64,000 nt of DNA, taken from assembly GCA_017937485.1 (NCBI GenBank), contig JAGBDN010000101.1:62001-126000 (forward strand), in the 5' to 3' direction. Each line of letters starts with the position of its first letter. Positions within the stretch are counted from its first letter, which is position 1. Source of the DNA: Thermoguttaceae bacterium (lineage in GTDB: Bacteria; Planctomycetota; Planctomycetia; Pirellulales; Thermoguttaceae). Under the pieces are notes generated by a model that saw nothing but the letters and a program-made list of their open reading frames with translations, was not told the DNA's origin and did not search any database. The translations under genes were made by a program, and so were the position numbers. Positions 45,423-54,653 of the stretch are shown in pieces.

Positions 45423-46319
45423 TCAGTCCGCGCTCAGGACGCCGTATTCGACAAGCGTCTTGCGCAACGCCGCTTCGGACGCCGCGTCGAGCGGAGTCAT
45501 CGGGAGGCGCATTTCGCCGGAGTCGCGACCGAGCATCTTCATCGCGGCTTTCACCGGAATCGGATTCGTCGCCAACGACAGCATATCGCGGCACAACGGG
45601 AACAACTTTTGATGCCAACGGCGCGCTTCTTCGAGATTCCCGGAGTCGACGGCGGCGCAAAGAGCGGAAACGTCTTTCGGCGCGAAGTTGCCGACGACCG
45701 AAACGACGCCGCGCGCCCCGACCGACATGAAGGGCAAAGTCAGACTGTCGTCGCCGGAAAGAATCGTCAAATCGGTCGCGGCGGCGATCTTCGACGCGGA
45801 GTCCATCGAGCCGGTCGCCTCTTTCACCATCGCGACGTTTTTAATTTCCGCCAAGCGAATGATCGTTTCGGTATCGATCGCCTTCCCGGTGCGTCCCGGA
45901 ATGTTATAAATGCAAATCGGCAACCCGACCGACTCGGCGACCGCCTTAAAATGCAAATACATCCCTTCTTGCATCGGCTTATTGTAATACGGCCCGACGA
46001 CGAGCGCGGCGTCGGCGCCCGCGTCCTCGGCGAAGCGCGTCAACTCCAACGCTTCGACGGTGCAGTTCGAGCCCGTCCCGGCCATCACCTTAATTCGACC
46101 GGCGGCGAATTTAACCGTCGCGGCGATTACGTCGCGCTGCTCTTGGTGCGTCAACGTCGGACTTTCGCCGGTCGTTCCGGTCGGCGCGATCGCCGTCGTC
46201 CCCGCCGCGATTTGAAATTCGACTTGCTCTTGCAACGCGTCGAAATCGACCTCGCCGTTTTTAAAAGGAGTGATCATCGCGACGGTTAAACCGGCAAATT
46301 CTTCGGCGCGCGTTTTCAT
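45423..46319 (-). CDS. dapA: 4-hydroxy-tetrahydrodipicolinate synthase DapA
   Basis: DapA condenses pyruvate and aspartate semialdehyde in lysine/meso-diaminopimelate synthesis. The 298-residue product from ATG 46319 begins [19 protein letters not shown]. Motifs are [52 protein letters not shown], the catalytic Tyr in IYNIPGRTG, and Schiff-base Lys in [13 protein letters not shown] 46319 is preferred to the longer frame. The AT-rich upstream region has a TATAAT near 46430. Lysine genes other than dapA are not nearby. Confidence 0.95.
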   Translation of the reverse strand: MKTRAEEFAGLTVAMITPFKNGEVDFDALQEQVEFQIAAGTTAIAPTGTTGESPTLTHQEQRDVIAATVKFAAGRIKVMAGTGSNCTVEALELTRFAEDAGADAALVVGPYYNKPMQEGMYLHFKAVAESVGLPICIYNIPGRTGKAIDTETIIRLAEIKNVAMVKEATGSMDSASKIAAATDLTILSGDDSLTLPFMSVGARGVVSVVGNFAPKDVSALCAAVDSGNLEEARRWHQKLFPLCRDMLSLATNPIPVKAAMKMLGRDSGEMRLPMTPLDAASEAALRKTLVEYGVLSAD

Positions 46320-46634
46320 TTTCAGTCTCTTTTTTAAAAATTTCGCAAATTTCGGCTTGTTTTCGTCCGACGTCGTTCGACGCGCCCGGAAATTCCGTTT
46401 CAAGCGTCGCCGAATCGCTTACTTTCTATTATAATCGATTTTCGCAAAAAAAACACCCCCGCGTTAAGGAAAGAAGACCATTTCTTGTCGTTCCGCCCTT
46501 TTTTTTCGTCGCGACGCCGCAACGCAAACCGTCTCCAAACGTCGCAATCGTTTTAACCGACAAAATCGTCGTTTGTTTTCCCGTCGCCGCTCGCGCCAAC
46601 CAACGCCCCGCACTTTTACGCGTTCCAAGCCGAC

Positions 46635-46670
46635 AAAAAAACCCCGACGAAACTCAAAGTCTCGTCGGGG
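46635..46670 (-). terminator. Terminator of the downstream tRNA-Leu copy
   Basis: On the minus strand CCCCGACGAGAC pairs with GTTTCGTCGGGG, loop of a few bases, followed by TTTTTTT. It begins a few bases after the tRNA 3' end. Confidence 0.85.
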
Positions 46671-46675
46671 TTTAA

Positions 46676-46759
46676 TACCGGATCCCGGAGTCGAACCGGG
46701 ACGCCCTTGCGGGCAATGGATTTTGAATCCATCGCGTCTGCCTATTCCGCCAATCCGGC
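46676..46759 (-). tRNA. tRNA-Leu (anticodon CAA), copy 2
   Basis: Minus-strand cloverleaf of 84 bases. Acceptor GCCGGAT pairs with ATCCGGT (first pair G-U), discriminator A. The anticodon loop TTCAAAA gives anticodon CAA, which reads UUG. The long variable arm GCCCGCAAGGGC and T arm CCGGTTCGACTCCGG are typical of class II tRNA-Leu. CCA is not encoded. It is identical to the copy 315 bases upstream over the mature sequence. Confidence 0.95.
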
Positions 46760-46950
46760 GCAAAAGTTGCGGCCTTGCCGACAACGCTTTCATATTACCA
46801 CAAAATTTTTAAACCGCAAGGGGGGTTCGCAAATTTTATTTTTCTTTTTTCTTATTTCCTCCCCCGCTTCCCCCCCTTCGGCTAAAAGCGGAGCGTTCGC
46901 GCGTTGGAAACGCTAAGGCCGATCGTTCCCCAAACGAGCGGCAAGAAAAG

Positions 46951-46986
46951 AAAAACCCCCGACGAAACCCAAAGTTCCGTCGGGGG
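46951..46986 (-). terminator. Terminator of the upstream tRNA-Leu copy
   Basis: CCCCCGACGGAAC pairs with GTTTCGTCGGGGG on the minus strand, followed by a short T run (TTTTTCTTTTC). It lies directly after the first tRNA, so the two copies are separate transcription units or processed separately. Confidence 0.85.
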
Positions 46987-46990
46987 TTAG

Positions 46991-47074
46991 TACCGGATCC
47001 CGGAGTCGAACCGGGACGCCCTTGCGGGCAATGGATTTTGAATCCATCGCGTCTGCCTATTCCGCCAATCCGGC
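46991..47074 (-). tRNA. tRNA-Leu (anticodon CAA), copy 1
   Basis: Same 84-base sequence and structure as the other copy: class II arm, anticodon CAA, discriminator A, no encoded CCA. It is the first of two tandem tRNA-Leu genes on the minus strand. Confidence 0.95.
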
Positions 47075-47353
47075 GCAAAAGGACAGAGAGAAAAACACTC
47101 TCCTTCCCATCGACTCTTTCATTTTAACCGCGTTCCCTTAAAGCGCAAGCCCCTTTTTCCCAATTTTCTTAAAATTTCTTTTTTAAAACGCAAAACCGTC
47201 GTTTTTCTTTCGTCATACGCGCCGTCTTTCCCCGCAAAACCGCGCAACCGCTCTTGCGCCGCCCCCTCCTAATCGTTAAAATCCCTCCGTCGTCTCAAAC
47301 GTCGTCCCCCTAAACGCCAATCGCCTCCACTTTAACCGTTTTTAAAACGCGCC

Positions 47354-47956
47354 GTGCAAATCTCCGCCTTTCCCCCCGAAAACGCCCCCAAACTTTCCCG
47401 CGTATGCTCCGCGACCGGTCGTCCGTTCGAACCGGGCGAAAAAATTTTCACCTTTCTTTTCGAAGAAAACGGCGAAATCCAACGTCGCGACCTTTGCGCC
47501 GAAGCGTTCGCCAAAACGCGACGCCCGGAAAACGCGCTCGCTTGGTGGTCGTCGCGCCTCCCGTCAGGCGGCGAAAAAAAGGAAAAACTCGCCCCCAACG
47601 ACGCTTTGATCGACTTTTTCGAGTCGCTCGCCGATCGTCCGGAAGAAGCGGCGCTCCGTTACGTTCTCGCCCTTTTATTAACCAGACGCCGCGTTTTGCG
47701 GTTCGAACGCGAAGAATTCGACGCCGCCGACGCCTCCTCGCGCCCCGACTCCGTTCCGTCCATCGTCTTTTTTTCGCCGCGACGCGAAACCTCTTACGTC
47801 GTTCCGGTCGTTGAAATGAACGCGGAAGAAATCGCCGCCGTCGAAACGCGTCTCCTCGCTCTCGTTCGCGAACCCGACGCCCGGCTTAAAACCGCCGCGC
47901 CGTCCCCCGTCGTTCCGATTCCGACGCCGACGCTCGAAGACGACGCGTCCTTTTAA
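47354..47956 (+). CDS. Conserved-looking protein of unknown function, GTG start
   Basis: A 200-residue protein begins at GTG 47354 (MQISAFPPENAPKLSRVC). The N terminus (RVCSATGRPFEPGEKIFTFL; RRDLCAEAF) is like a short zinc-binding or folded treble-clef element with Cys at C17 and C47. A helical middle (NDALIDFFESLADRPEEAALRYVLALLLTRRRVLR) is followed by a Pro-rich tail. Codon bias is like that of the real genes, and the protein is compact. I cannot name a family. It is close to and codirectional with the Q-rich lipoprotein gene. Confidence 0.6.
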   Translation: MQISAFPPENAPKLSRVCSATGRPFEPGEKIFTFLFEENGEIQRRDLCAEAFAKTRRPENALAWWSSRLPSGGEKKEKLAPNDALIDFFESLADRPEEAALRYVLALLLTRRRVLRFEREEFDAADASSRPDSVPSIVFFSPRRETSYVVPVVEMNAEEIAAVETRLLALVREPDARLKTAAPSPVVPIPTPTLEDDASF

Positions 47957-48113
47957 CCGTCGCAATAATAAAAATCGGAAAAATCTTCCCTAAACGTTTA
48001 AATTCCTCTTGCGGCGTCGAAGCGCGTTCGATAAAATAGGAAACGTTCGTTCCTATTTTAACGTTCGCGCTAATTATAACGCCATCCCGCATTTTATCGG
48101 AAGACGCATCGCT

Positions 48114-49757
48114 ATGCCGACGCACCAACTCGCCGTTTTTTCCCTCCCGCGCCTCCGTCGTTCGCTTTCGACGTCCTTCGAAAGACGCAACGCGAAACGC
48201 TCGAAACGCGTCGCGTTCTTGCGTAATTTGTCCTTATTATTAATGTCGTCGTTTTTAGCGTCGACCCTCGGGCTCGCCGGATGCGTTTTTTCCCCGAAGC
48301 CGAAACTTCCGGAAGTCGTCGGCGAAACGCCCTCGTTTGAGGAACTGCAAACCGCCGTCAACGCCAACAGCGCGAAAATTCAAACGATCTTCTCTTCCGA
48401 CGCGTCGATCGGCGCCGCCTCGACTCCCGGTTGGGCCAAATGCCAAATCGCGTTCGAACGTCCCGGCAATCTTCGCGTCGTCGCTTCCGCGCCGACGATG
48501 GGGCGCGTCGTCGACGTCGGATGCAACGACGAACGCTTCTGGTTTTGGAGCGATTTTCAAAATCCGGACGAACTTTATTTTTGCCGCCTCGATCAATATC
48601 AAAATTCCGCCGCGGCCCGCGTTTTGCCGCTCGACCCGACTTGGTTCCCGGAAGCGTTCGGCGTCGTCGAGTTAAAAGAGGACGAACTGGTCGACGGCCC
48701 GACGCCGCAAGGAGACGGCTCCCTTTTGGTAACGCTTAAAAAGACGCGCTCGGACGGCATTTACCGCAAACGCGTTTATTTCGAACCGAAAACCGCCGCG
48801 CTCTTGCGCCAAGACGTTCAAGCGCCGAACGGCGAAACGGTCGTTTCCATTCGTTGCAAACGTTCCGTTTACCTTGAAGAACCCGACGTCGTTTTACCGC
48901 AAAAAATCGAAATCGAATGTCCGCGAACGGACGACGCGCTCATCGTCGACGTCGGAACGCCGATCCTCAACGACGCGAGCAAAATCGCCGAAAAAGCCTT
49001 CCAACAGCCGACCGACTTGAAAGCGAAAGCGATCGATTTAGGCGCCGCGACCGCGTCGTCGACCGCCGACGCGACGGTTTCCTCGAACGCTCCGCAAAAC
49101 GTCCCCGCCGCGACCGCCGACGCGGTTTCCACCGATAATTCGGGAATCGCGACCGTTTCCAACCGTCCCGTCGCCGCGCCCGCGACGTTTGAAGCGCCGG
49201 AAACTAAAATCCGAATGGTCGCTCGCGCTCGCGTCGAAGCCGTTCCGCAAAACGCCCTCGCAGTCGCGCCGACGGTTCAACCCGCGCCGATCCCTCAAAC
49301 AAACGCTTCGGTTTACCAAACGACGCAAAACGTTCAAGCGCCGCAAAACGCGCTTGTTTTCCAAACGCCTCAAACAGTGCAAAACGTCCCGACGGCGCAA
49401 AATCCGCCCATTTTCCAAACGACGCAAACGTCCCAAAACGCCCCGACGGCGCAAAGTCCGCCCGTTTTTCAAACGCCGCAAACGGCGCAAAACGTCCCGA
49501 CGACGCAAAGCGCGCCCGTCCCGCCAACGCCGCAAACGGAACTCCTCGAAGCGCCGTCGCTCGACAACTTCGAAGCGCCGCTCCCCGCGGAATCCGCTCC
49601 AATCCCCCAAAACGCGCCGTCGCTTGAAGATTTTGACGCGCTCCTCCCGCCGGAAACCAACTCGCCTTCGCTTCCCGCCGATTTCCCGGCGCTCGACGTT
49701 CCGACGCCGGTCGGCCCCCAACCGGAAGTCGTCGGAGCCCCCCGCGCCTCCTACTAA
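48114..49757 (+). CDS. Lipoprotein with a LolA-like domain and a Gln/Pro-rich repeat tail
   Basis: The start is ATG 48114 (MPTHQLAVFS), giving 547 residues. After a long basic n-region comes LLLMSSFLASTLGLAGC, a lipoprotein signal. The N-terminal 270 residues resemble outer-membrane lipoprotein carrier-type folds (a curved beta-sheet with IAFERPGNLRVVASAPTMG, FWFWSDFQNPDELYF). The C-terminal 240 are low-complexity Gln/Pro/Thr/Ala, with repeats such as PPVFQTPQTAQNVPT. The tail is probably disordered and could span the periplasm. The LolA relation is by pattern only. Confidence 0.7.
   Translation: MPTHQLAVFSLPRLRRSLSTSFERRNAKRSKRVAFLRNLSLLLMSSFLASTLGLAGCVFSPKPKLPEVVGETPSFEELQTAVNANSAKIQTIFSSDASIGAASTPGWAKCQIAFERPGNLRVVASAPTMGRVVDVGCNDERFWFWSDFQNPDELYFCRLDQYQNSAAARVLPLDPTWFPEAFGVVELKEDELVDGPTPQGDGSLLVTLKKTRSDGIYRKRVYFEPKTAALLRQDVQAPNGETVVSIRCKRSVYLEEPDVVLPQKIEIECPRTDDALIVDVGTPILNDASKIAEKAFQQPTDLKAKAIDLGAATASSTADATVSSNAPQNVPAATADAVSTDNSGIATVSNRPVAAPATFEAPETKIRMVARARVEAVPQNALAVAPTVQPAPIPQTNASVYQTTQNVQAPQNALVFQTPQTVQNVPTAQNPPIFQTTQTSQNAPTAQSPPVFQTPQTAQNVPTTQSAPVPPTPQTELLEAPSLDNFEAPLPAESAPIPQNAPSLEDFDALLPPETNSPSLPADFPALDVPTPVGPQPEVVGAPRASY
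49320..49530 (+). repeat. Imperfect repeats in the Gln-rich tail
   Basis: Units read F/Q-Q-T-x-Q-T-x-Q-N-x-P-T/Q-x-Q, in DNA starting CAAACG and CAAAACG, about three to four times, with about 60-bp spacing in the clearest part. The repeats encode the disordered tail. Confidence 0.7.
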
Positions 49758-49767
49758 CGCGTTTCTC

Positions 49768-49803
49768 GCCGTCGCCGACTCTTCTTGTCGGCGGCGGCTT
49801 TTT
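49768..49803 (+). terminator. Terminator of the Gln-rich lipoprotein gene
   Basis: GCCGTCGCCGAC (49768-49779) pairs with GTCGGCGGCGGC (49787-49798), with one G-U, followed by TTTTT. Confidence 0.85.
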
Positions 49804-49864
49804 GTTTCGCCGCAAGAAAATTTCTCGGCGAAAAAAAATTTTTCTTCTTCCCCCTTCTTATCGG

Positions 49865-49893
49865 TTGAAAAACGGCGCAAATGGTATTATAAT
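49865..49893 (+). promoter_or_regulatory. Promoter of the TPR protein gene
   Basis: TTGAAA (49865-49870), a 17-base spacer and a perfect TATAAT (49888-49893), about 120 bases before ATG 50015. Confidence 0.65.
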
Positions 49894-50014
49894 GTAAGGA
49901 AGGTTCGGTCGGTCGAAACGCAAAAACGGCTCGACTCGCCCGACGCGACGACAAGCGGAACGCCGCGTGTTTTATCCGCCTTCCCCATTTCCCTTATTTT
50001 ATAAAAGACGCACG

Positions 50015-51370
50015 ATGCAACCTATTCCCGAAATCTCTCCCGCGATTCGCGCTCGTCTCCAGCAGTGCTTCGAGGTCGGCAACCAAAAAATGCAGCTCGG
50101 CCAGCACGATTACGCGACCGAAATGTTCGTCCAATGCGTCCAAGGCGATCCGGCGAACATCATTTATATGAATTCGTTCATCGCGAACCTTCGCCTTCAA
50201 CACGGCGGTCAAAAAAAGAAGTCGCGTTTCGGGTTCCTCAAAGGCGCGAAACCCAGCCTTCCCGGCGGCAAAGAAAAAGACTTGGCGACGACGATCAAAA
50301 ACGGTTGCGAAAAGTTGAAGTCGAATCCTTGGGACGCGCAAACGTTCGTCTCGATGGGGCTCGCCTGCCTCGACGGCGACTTCGAAGAAGCGGGGCTCGC
50401 GTACCTGAATCACGCCGTTCAAAGCGAACCGGACAACGTCGATATCCTGCGCCTGGCCGCGGTCGAACTCACCGATCGCAAAGTTTACGAACAAGCGAAG
50501 GTTTGTTGGGAACGCGTTCTGAAACTCAATCCGGCCGATATCGACGCGGGCAAACGTCTCAACGACATTATGCTCGAACAAACGATCAACAAGCAAAAAG
50601 GAACGACGCAACGCGAAGCGGAAAAAGCGGCCGAAGAAGAAAAAGCGCCGAAAATGAGCTTCGAAGACGAATGCGAAAAACGCCTCCGCAAAAATCCGGA
50701 AGACCGCGACGCGTTCCTCGATCTCGTCGAACACTTCTTCCAAAAAGGCAACCTCCGCAAAACCGAAGACGCTTGCAAGCGCGCTCTGAAAGTTTTCCCG
50801 GACGATGTCGTTTTCGCGCCGAAACTCCTCGAAACGCAAAAAGCGCGCGCCCTCGACGAGATGAATCGGGTCAAAACGCAGTTCGAAAAGGCTCCTTCCG
50901 ACGCGTTGAAGCAAAAATTTGCCGAACAAAAGAAAATTTTTGAAGAAAAATCCTTAGAATTAATTGAGTACAAATTGGCGAAAACGCCGAACTCCGCGCC
51001 GCTCCGTTGGGAACTTGGGCAATTTAGAATGCGCCAAGGACAGTACAAGGAAGCGATTACCGAACTGCAAGCCGCGAAGGTCGACGCGACGCTCGCCGGG
51101 CAATGTCTGTTTGCGTTAGCTCAATGTTTTCAACAGATTAAGCAATACCGTTTGGCGGCGACGCACTACGATCAAGCGATCGAAAAGCTCGACGCGAACG
51201 GCGAAGATTACAAAAAAGCGCTCTATTACGCCGCCCGTCTCGCGTTCGGTTTGAACGATTATGAGAAGGCCGACGATTTTGCAAATAAATTGGCCGCCGT
51301 AGATTTTTCTTACAAAGACGTGGCGGGGCTACTAGACAAGATCGCGGAAAAGAGGCATAATAGTAATTGA
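50015..51370 (+). CDS. Cytoplasmic TPR-repeat protein
   Basis: From ATG 50015 the product has 451 residues and no signal peptide. It begins MQPIPEISPAIRARLQQCFEVG, then TPR-like helices (YATEMFVQCVQGDPANIIY; AGLAYLNHAVQSEPDNVDIL; YEQAKVCWERVLKLNPADID; KTEDACKRALKVFPDDV; YKEAITELQAAKVDATLAGQ; LAATHYDQAIEKL). A Lys/Glu-rich coiled stretch lies between about residues 190 and 215. The protein should be a helical scaffold for partners, but none is identified. It stands in its own unit with a good promoter. Confidence 0.82.
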   Translation: MQPIPEISPAIRARLQQCFEVGNQKMQLGQHDYATEMFVQCVQGDPANIIYMNSFIANLRLQHGGQKKKSRFGFLKGAKPSLPGGKEKDLATTIKNGCEKLKSNPWDAQTFVSMGLACLDGDFEEAGLAYLNHAVQSEPDNVDILRLAAVELTDRKVYEQAKVCWERVLKLNPADIDAGKRLNDIMLEQTINKQKGTTQREAEKAAEEEKAPKMSFEDECEKRLRKNPEDRDAFLDLVEHFFQKGNLRKTEDACKRALKVFPDDVVFAPKLLETQKARALDEMNRVKTQFEKAPSDALKQKFAEQKKIFEEKSLELIEYKLAKTPNSAPLRWELGQFRMRQGQYKEAITELQAAKVDATLAGQCLFALAQCFQQIKQYRLAATHYDQAIEKLDANGEDYKKALYYAARLAFGLNDYEKADDFANKLAAVDFSYKDVAGLLDKIAEKRHNSN

Positions 51371-51657
51371 GCGTAGTTTTGCGTCGCGTTTCCCGTTTAC
51401 TCGGTCTGCTCTCGCCGAGGGAACCGCGACGACGCCGACCGCTTTTCGACGAGAAAACCGACTATTAAGTTAAAATAGCGATTCCCGTTTGAAAAGCCCT
51501 TTGGTCAAAACGCCGTAAGACCTCCCCGCCCAGAGGGAATGTTTCGGAAAAACTTATGTTAAAACTTACCCATCGTTTTTGACGATAAGCGTTCCTCCTT
51601 GCGACGTGTTGAGAAACAAACGATAATTTTAACAAGTTTTAAAAATTTTAGAGAACC

Positions 51658-51936
51658 ATGCCGAATATTCAAAGCGCCAAGAAAAGACTGCGACAAAACG
51701 TTGTTATCCGCGAACGCAACCGCGCCGCTCGCTCGGTCGTCCGCAACCGCATTAAGAACCTCCTCAAAACGCTCCGCGCCGGCGACGTCGCGGCCGCCGA
51801 GGAACAATTCAAAGGCGTTTGCAGCGCTCTCGACCGCGCCGCCGCTCGCAATCTTTGGCACAAGAACAACACGTCGCGCAAAAAGTCGCGCCTTTCCAAG
51901 CTGATCCTCAAGGTCAAGCAAGCGCAAGCGCAATAA
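51658..51936 (+). CDS. rpsT: 30S ribosomal protein S20
   Basis: S20 is a small three-helix protein that binds 16S rRNA. The 92-residue product reads MPNIQSAKKRLRQNVVIRER, continues RNRAARSVVRNRIKNLLKTL, and has the late AAARNLWHKNNTSRKKSRLSK segment with a K-rich tail. The start ATG 51658 is the standard one. It is monocistronic. An inverted repeat follows in the downstream gap. Confidence 0.96.
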   Translation: MPNIQSAKKRLRQNVVIRERNRAARSVVRNRIKNLLKTLRAGDVAAAEEQFKGVCSALDRAAARNLWHKNNTSRKKSRLSKLILKVKQAQAQ

Positions 51937-52342
51937 GTCGTCGTTTTCGCGCGATTTCGACGGGCGCGTCCGCTTAACGGTTTTCCTTTAAAACGACGCG
52001 CTCGCGCCAATCGCGATCTTTCGGCGCCTATCGACTCTAAAATTTAGAAGCCTTCGACCGTTTCGGTTCGCTCTAAATTTTAGCGACGAATTTTTCTTTC
52101 GTCTTTGCCGGACGAAACGCTAATGTTCGACGTAATATCTCGCGTTTTCGGTTTTATCGTTAAAAACGCGTTATTTTTACGTCGAACGTTCGTTTTTAAA
52201 CGCCAAGACAAGCGGGCTCGACGGCGACGCGCTTCGCGACGCTTCGAACGCTTCGCGCCTCCTTTTCCTTTCGGCGGCTCTTTCCCCGCCCTTTCCTTTA
52301 ACCGCGCGATTTTCGCCGCGCCGCACCCTAGAAGCCGATTTT
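51937..52342. other. Intergenic region between rpsT and lpxD
   Basis: It holds a 12-bp inverted repeat (52037-52083) and otherwise no gene. Frames at 52105-52404 look like chance frames. Confidence 0.5.
52037..52083 (+). promoter_or_regulatory. 12-bp inverted repeat downstream of rpsT
   Basis: CTAAAATTTAGA (52037-52048) and TCTAAATTTTAG (52072-52083) are perfect complements with 23 bases between them. A TTTTT lies eight bases further on. It may be the rpsT terminator or a processing signal. Confidence 0.45.
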
Positions 52343-53395
52343 ATGTTAGTTCGACTTTCGCAACTCGCCGAATTGACCCAAGGCGTTTTAACCGGCGATC
52401 CTAATCTGTCGATCGACAAAGCCGCGCCGCTGCATACCGCCGACGCGACGGCGATTACTTTCGCCGAACGCCCGGAACGCCTCGACTGGAACGCCGTTAC
52501 CCAAGCGCGCGCCGCCGTCGTTCCGCTCGGCGCCGAACAACCGACGCCCGACGTCGCGACGATTCAAGTCGCCGACGTGAAGGAAGCGTTTGAAAAAATC
52601 GTCGCCTTCTTCCGTCCGCCGCGTCCTCGTTGGCTTCAAGGCGTTTCGGAACGCGCCGTTGTCGCACCGACCGCTAAAATCGGCCAAAACGTCGCGATCG
52701 GCCCGAACGCCGTCGTCGGCGACGACGTCGAAATCGGCGATAACGCGACGATTCATCCCGGCGTCGTCTTGCAACCCGGCGTTAAAGTCGGCGAAAACTC
52801 GACGCTTTTCCCGAACGTCGTCGTTTACGAAGACTGCGTAATCGGCAAAAACTGCCTACTCCACGCCAACTGCGTCGTCGGAGCGTATGGTTTCGGGTAC
52901 GATTCGTCGACCGGCGTTCACGTCTTGGCGGCGCAATTTGGAAACGTCGTCGTCGAGGATAACGTCGAAATCGGCGCCTGCGCGACGGTCGACCGCGGCG
53001 CTTACGATTCGACGGTTATCGGCGAAGGCACCAAAATCGACAACCACGTGATGGTCGCGCACAACTGCAAAATCGGCAAGCGCAATATGATCTGCGCCAG
53101 CGTCGGGATCGCCGGAAGCGTTACGACCGGCGATTACGTCGTGATGGCGGGCCGCGTCGGCCTTCGCGACCATATCCGTATCGGCGACGGCGCGGCGCTC
53201 GGCGCGATGGCCGGCGTGATGGGCGACGTTCCCGCCGGAGCGCGAGTCGTCGGGATTCCGGCGACGCCCGAAAAAGAGCAAATGCGCAAACAAGTCGCGT
53301 TCGCCAAGTTGCCGGACGCGCTCAAACAGTTGAAAGCGTTGCAAAAAGAAGTCGAAACGCTCAAAGCGCGCCTCGCCGACCCCAACGCCGATTAG
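52343..53395 (+). CDS. lpxD: UDP-3-O-acylglucosamine N-acyltransferase LpxD
   Basis: LpxD adds the second acyl chain to UDP-3-O-acyl-glucosamine in lipid A synthesis. The 350-residue protein has the N-terminal LpxD uridine-binding domain (MLVRLSQLAELTQGVLTGD) and a left-handed beta-helix of hexapeptide repeats (IGQNVAIGPNAVVGDDVEIG; VIGKNCLLHANCVVGAYGFG), then a C-terminal helix. The catalytic His lies in NHVMVAHNCKIG. The stop is TAG. The gene is followed by lpxI after 83 bases. Confidence 0.96.
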   Translation: MLVRLSQLAELTQGVLTGDPNLSIDKAAPLHTADATAITFAERPERLDWNAVTQARAAVVPLGAEQPTPDVATIQVADVKEAFEKIVAFFRPPRPRWLQGVSERAVVAPTAKIGQNVAIGPNAVVGDDVEIGDNATIHPGVVLQPGVKVGENSTLFPNVVVYEDCVIGKNCLLHANCVVGAYGFGYDSSTGVHVLAAQFGNVVVEDNVEIGACATVDRGAYDSTVIGEGTKIDNHVMVAHNCKIGKRNMICASVGIAGSVTTGDYVVMAGRVGLRDHIRIGDGAALGAMAGVMGDVPAGARVVGIPATPEKEQMRKQVAFAKLPDALKQLKALQKEVETLKARLADPNAD

Positions 53396-53478
53396 CGGCG
53401 ACGCGTCGGAGCGGAACCGACGCGCCCAATTCACGCTCGCCGTTACGTTTTTTCCATTTTACCCAAAGGTCGTTCGCC

Positions 53479-54438
53479 GTGTCGTCCGAATTTTTTTTCC
53501 CGCCTGAAACGCGCCGCGTCGGCGTTCTCGCCGGTTGGGGACGCTATCCGGTTTTGCTGGCGGAAGCGATCAAACGAAGCGGACGCGAAGTCGTCTGCTT
53601 GGGCGTTCGCGACCACGCCGACCCGATTTTGCAAGAAATTTGCGACGATTTCGCTTGGGGCGGACTCGGAAAATTCGGCTGGGCGACCCAATACTTCCGT
53701 CGGCGCGGCGTCAAATACGCGACGATGGCCGGCAAAATCCACAAAATCCGCTTATTCGACCCCGGTTTCCTTTGGAAACAGGCGCCCGATTTGTACACTG
53801 TCCGTTTTTTTGCGGATCACTTTCTGCGTCGCCGCCGCGACTGCAAGGACGACGCGCTTCTATTGACCGCCGTCCGCGCCTTTGAACATCGCGGGGTTTC
53901 GCTCGTTCCCGGAACCGTTTTCGCGCCGGAGTTACTCGTGCAACGTCAACTTTTAACGAAACGCGCCCCGACGTCGGCGCAGTGGAAAGACGTTTTTTTC
54001 GGCTGGAACCTTGCTCGCGAAATGGGGCGGCTCGACGTCGGCCAAAGCGTGTCGGTCAAAAATCAAGCGGTTTTGGCCGTCGAAGCGATCGAAGGCACCG
54101 ACGAGGCGATTCGCCGCGCGGGCGCGCTTTGTCGGAGTAAAAATTTCGTCGTCGTCAAAGTTTCGAAACCGAATCAAGATATGCGGTTCGACGTGCCGAC
54201 GTTTGGGCTCGGCACGCTTGAAACGATGGTCGAATCGGGCGCGGCGGTCTTGGCGGTCGAAGCGAAAAAGACGCTTTTCATCGACGCGGAGGAAGTCGTC
54301 GCGTTCGCCGACCGACATAAAATCGCGATCGTCGCGCTTGAAGAGGAAGACGTCGCGGCGGGCGAACCGCCCTTCCCGGTCGGCGTCGAACCGGCCCCGA
54401 TCGTTTGCCCGACGCTTCGCGACGACGTCCGCCGTTAA
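53479..54438 (+). CDS. lpxI: UDP-2,3-diacylglucosamine pyrophosphatase LpxI
   Basis: LpxI (formerly DUF1009) hydrolyses UDP-2,3-diacylglucosamine to lipid X, in place of LpxH. The 319-residue protein begins at GTG 53479. Typical pieces are VGVLAGWGRYPVLLAEAIKR at the start, FGWATQYFRRRGVKYATMAGKIHK, and a C-terminal MRFDVPTFGLGTLETMVESG. It follows lpxD and lies in order for the lipid A pathway. It ends at a good terminator. Confidence 0.92.
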   Translation: MSSEFFFPPETRRVGVLAGWGRYPVLLAEAIKRSGREVVCLGVRDHADPILQEICDDFAWGGLGKFGWATQYFRRRGVKYATMAGKIHKIRLFDPGFLWKQAPDLYTVRFFADHFLRRRRDCKDDALLLTAVRAFEHRGVSLVPGTVFAPELLVQRQLLTKRAPTSAQWKDVFFGWNLAREMGRLDVGQSVSVKNQAVLAVEAIEGTDEAIRRAGALCRSKNFVVVKVSKPNQDMRFDVPTFGLGTLETMVESGAAVLAVEAKKTLFIDAEEVVAFADRHKIAIVALEEEDVAAGEPPFPVGVEPAPIVCPTLRDDVRR

Positions 54439-54465
54439 CGCGGCGCGGCTTTTCTCCCTTCACGC

Positions 54466-54503
54466 TAAAAAACAACGCGACGGAGTTTTTCCGTCGCGTT
54501 TTG
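54466..54503 (+). terminator. Terminator after lpxI
   Basis: AACGCGACGG (54474-54483) pairs with CCGTCGCGTT (54491-54500) around AGTTTTT. It is preceded by six A and followed by a short T run, so it can act on both strands. Confidence 0.75.
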
Positions 54504-54653
54504 CATTATCGGCCGGTCGCGGAAACCGTCGAATTCTCAAACGGAGCGTCTTTCGCCGTCTTCAGCGCGATAAACAAACGCTTACCGCGTCGCGACGCGG
54601 ACGCCGACTAGCGCCGACGCCCGTGTCCGGTAAAGTAAATAAAGAGAGTTCGT

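Noticed and set aside
46635..47074. Attachment site or mobile element at the tandem tRNA-Leu genes
   Set aside because: No integrase or transposase gene lies near, and each tRNA has its own intact terminator; simple duplication explains it.
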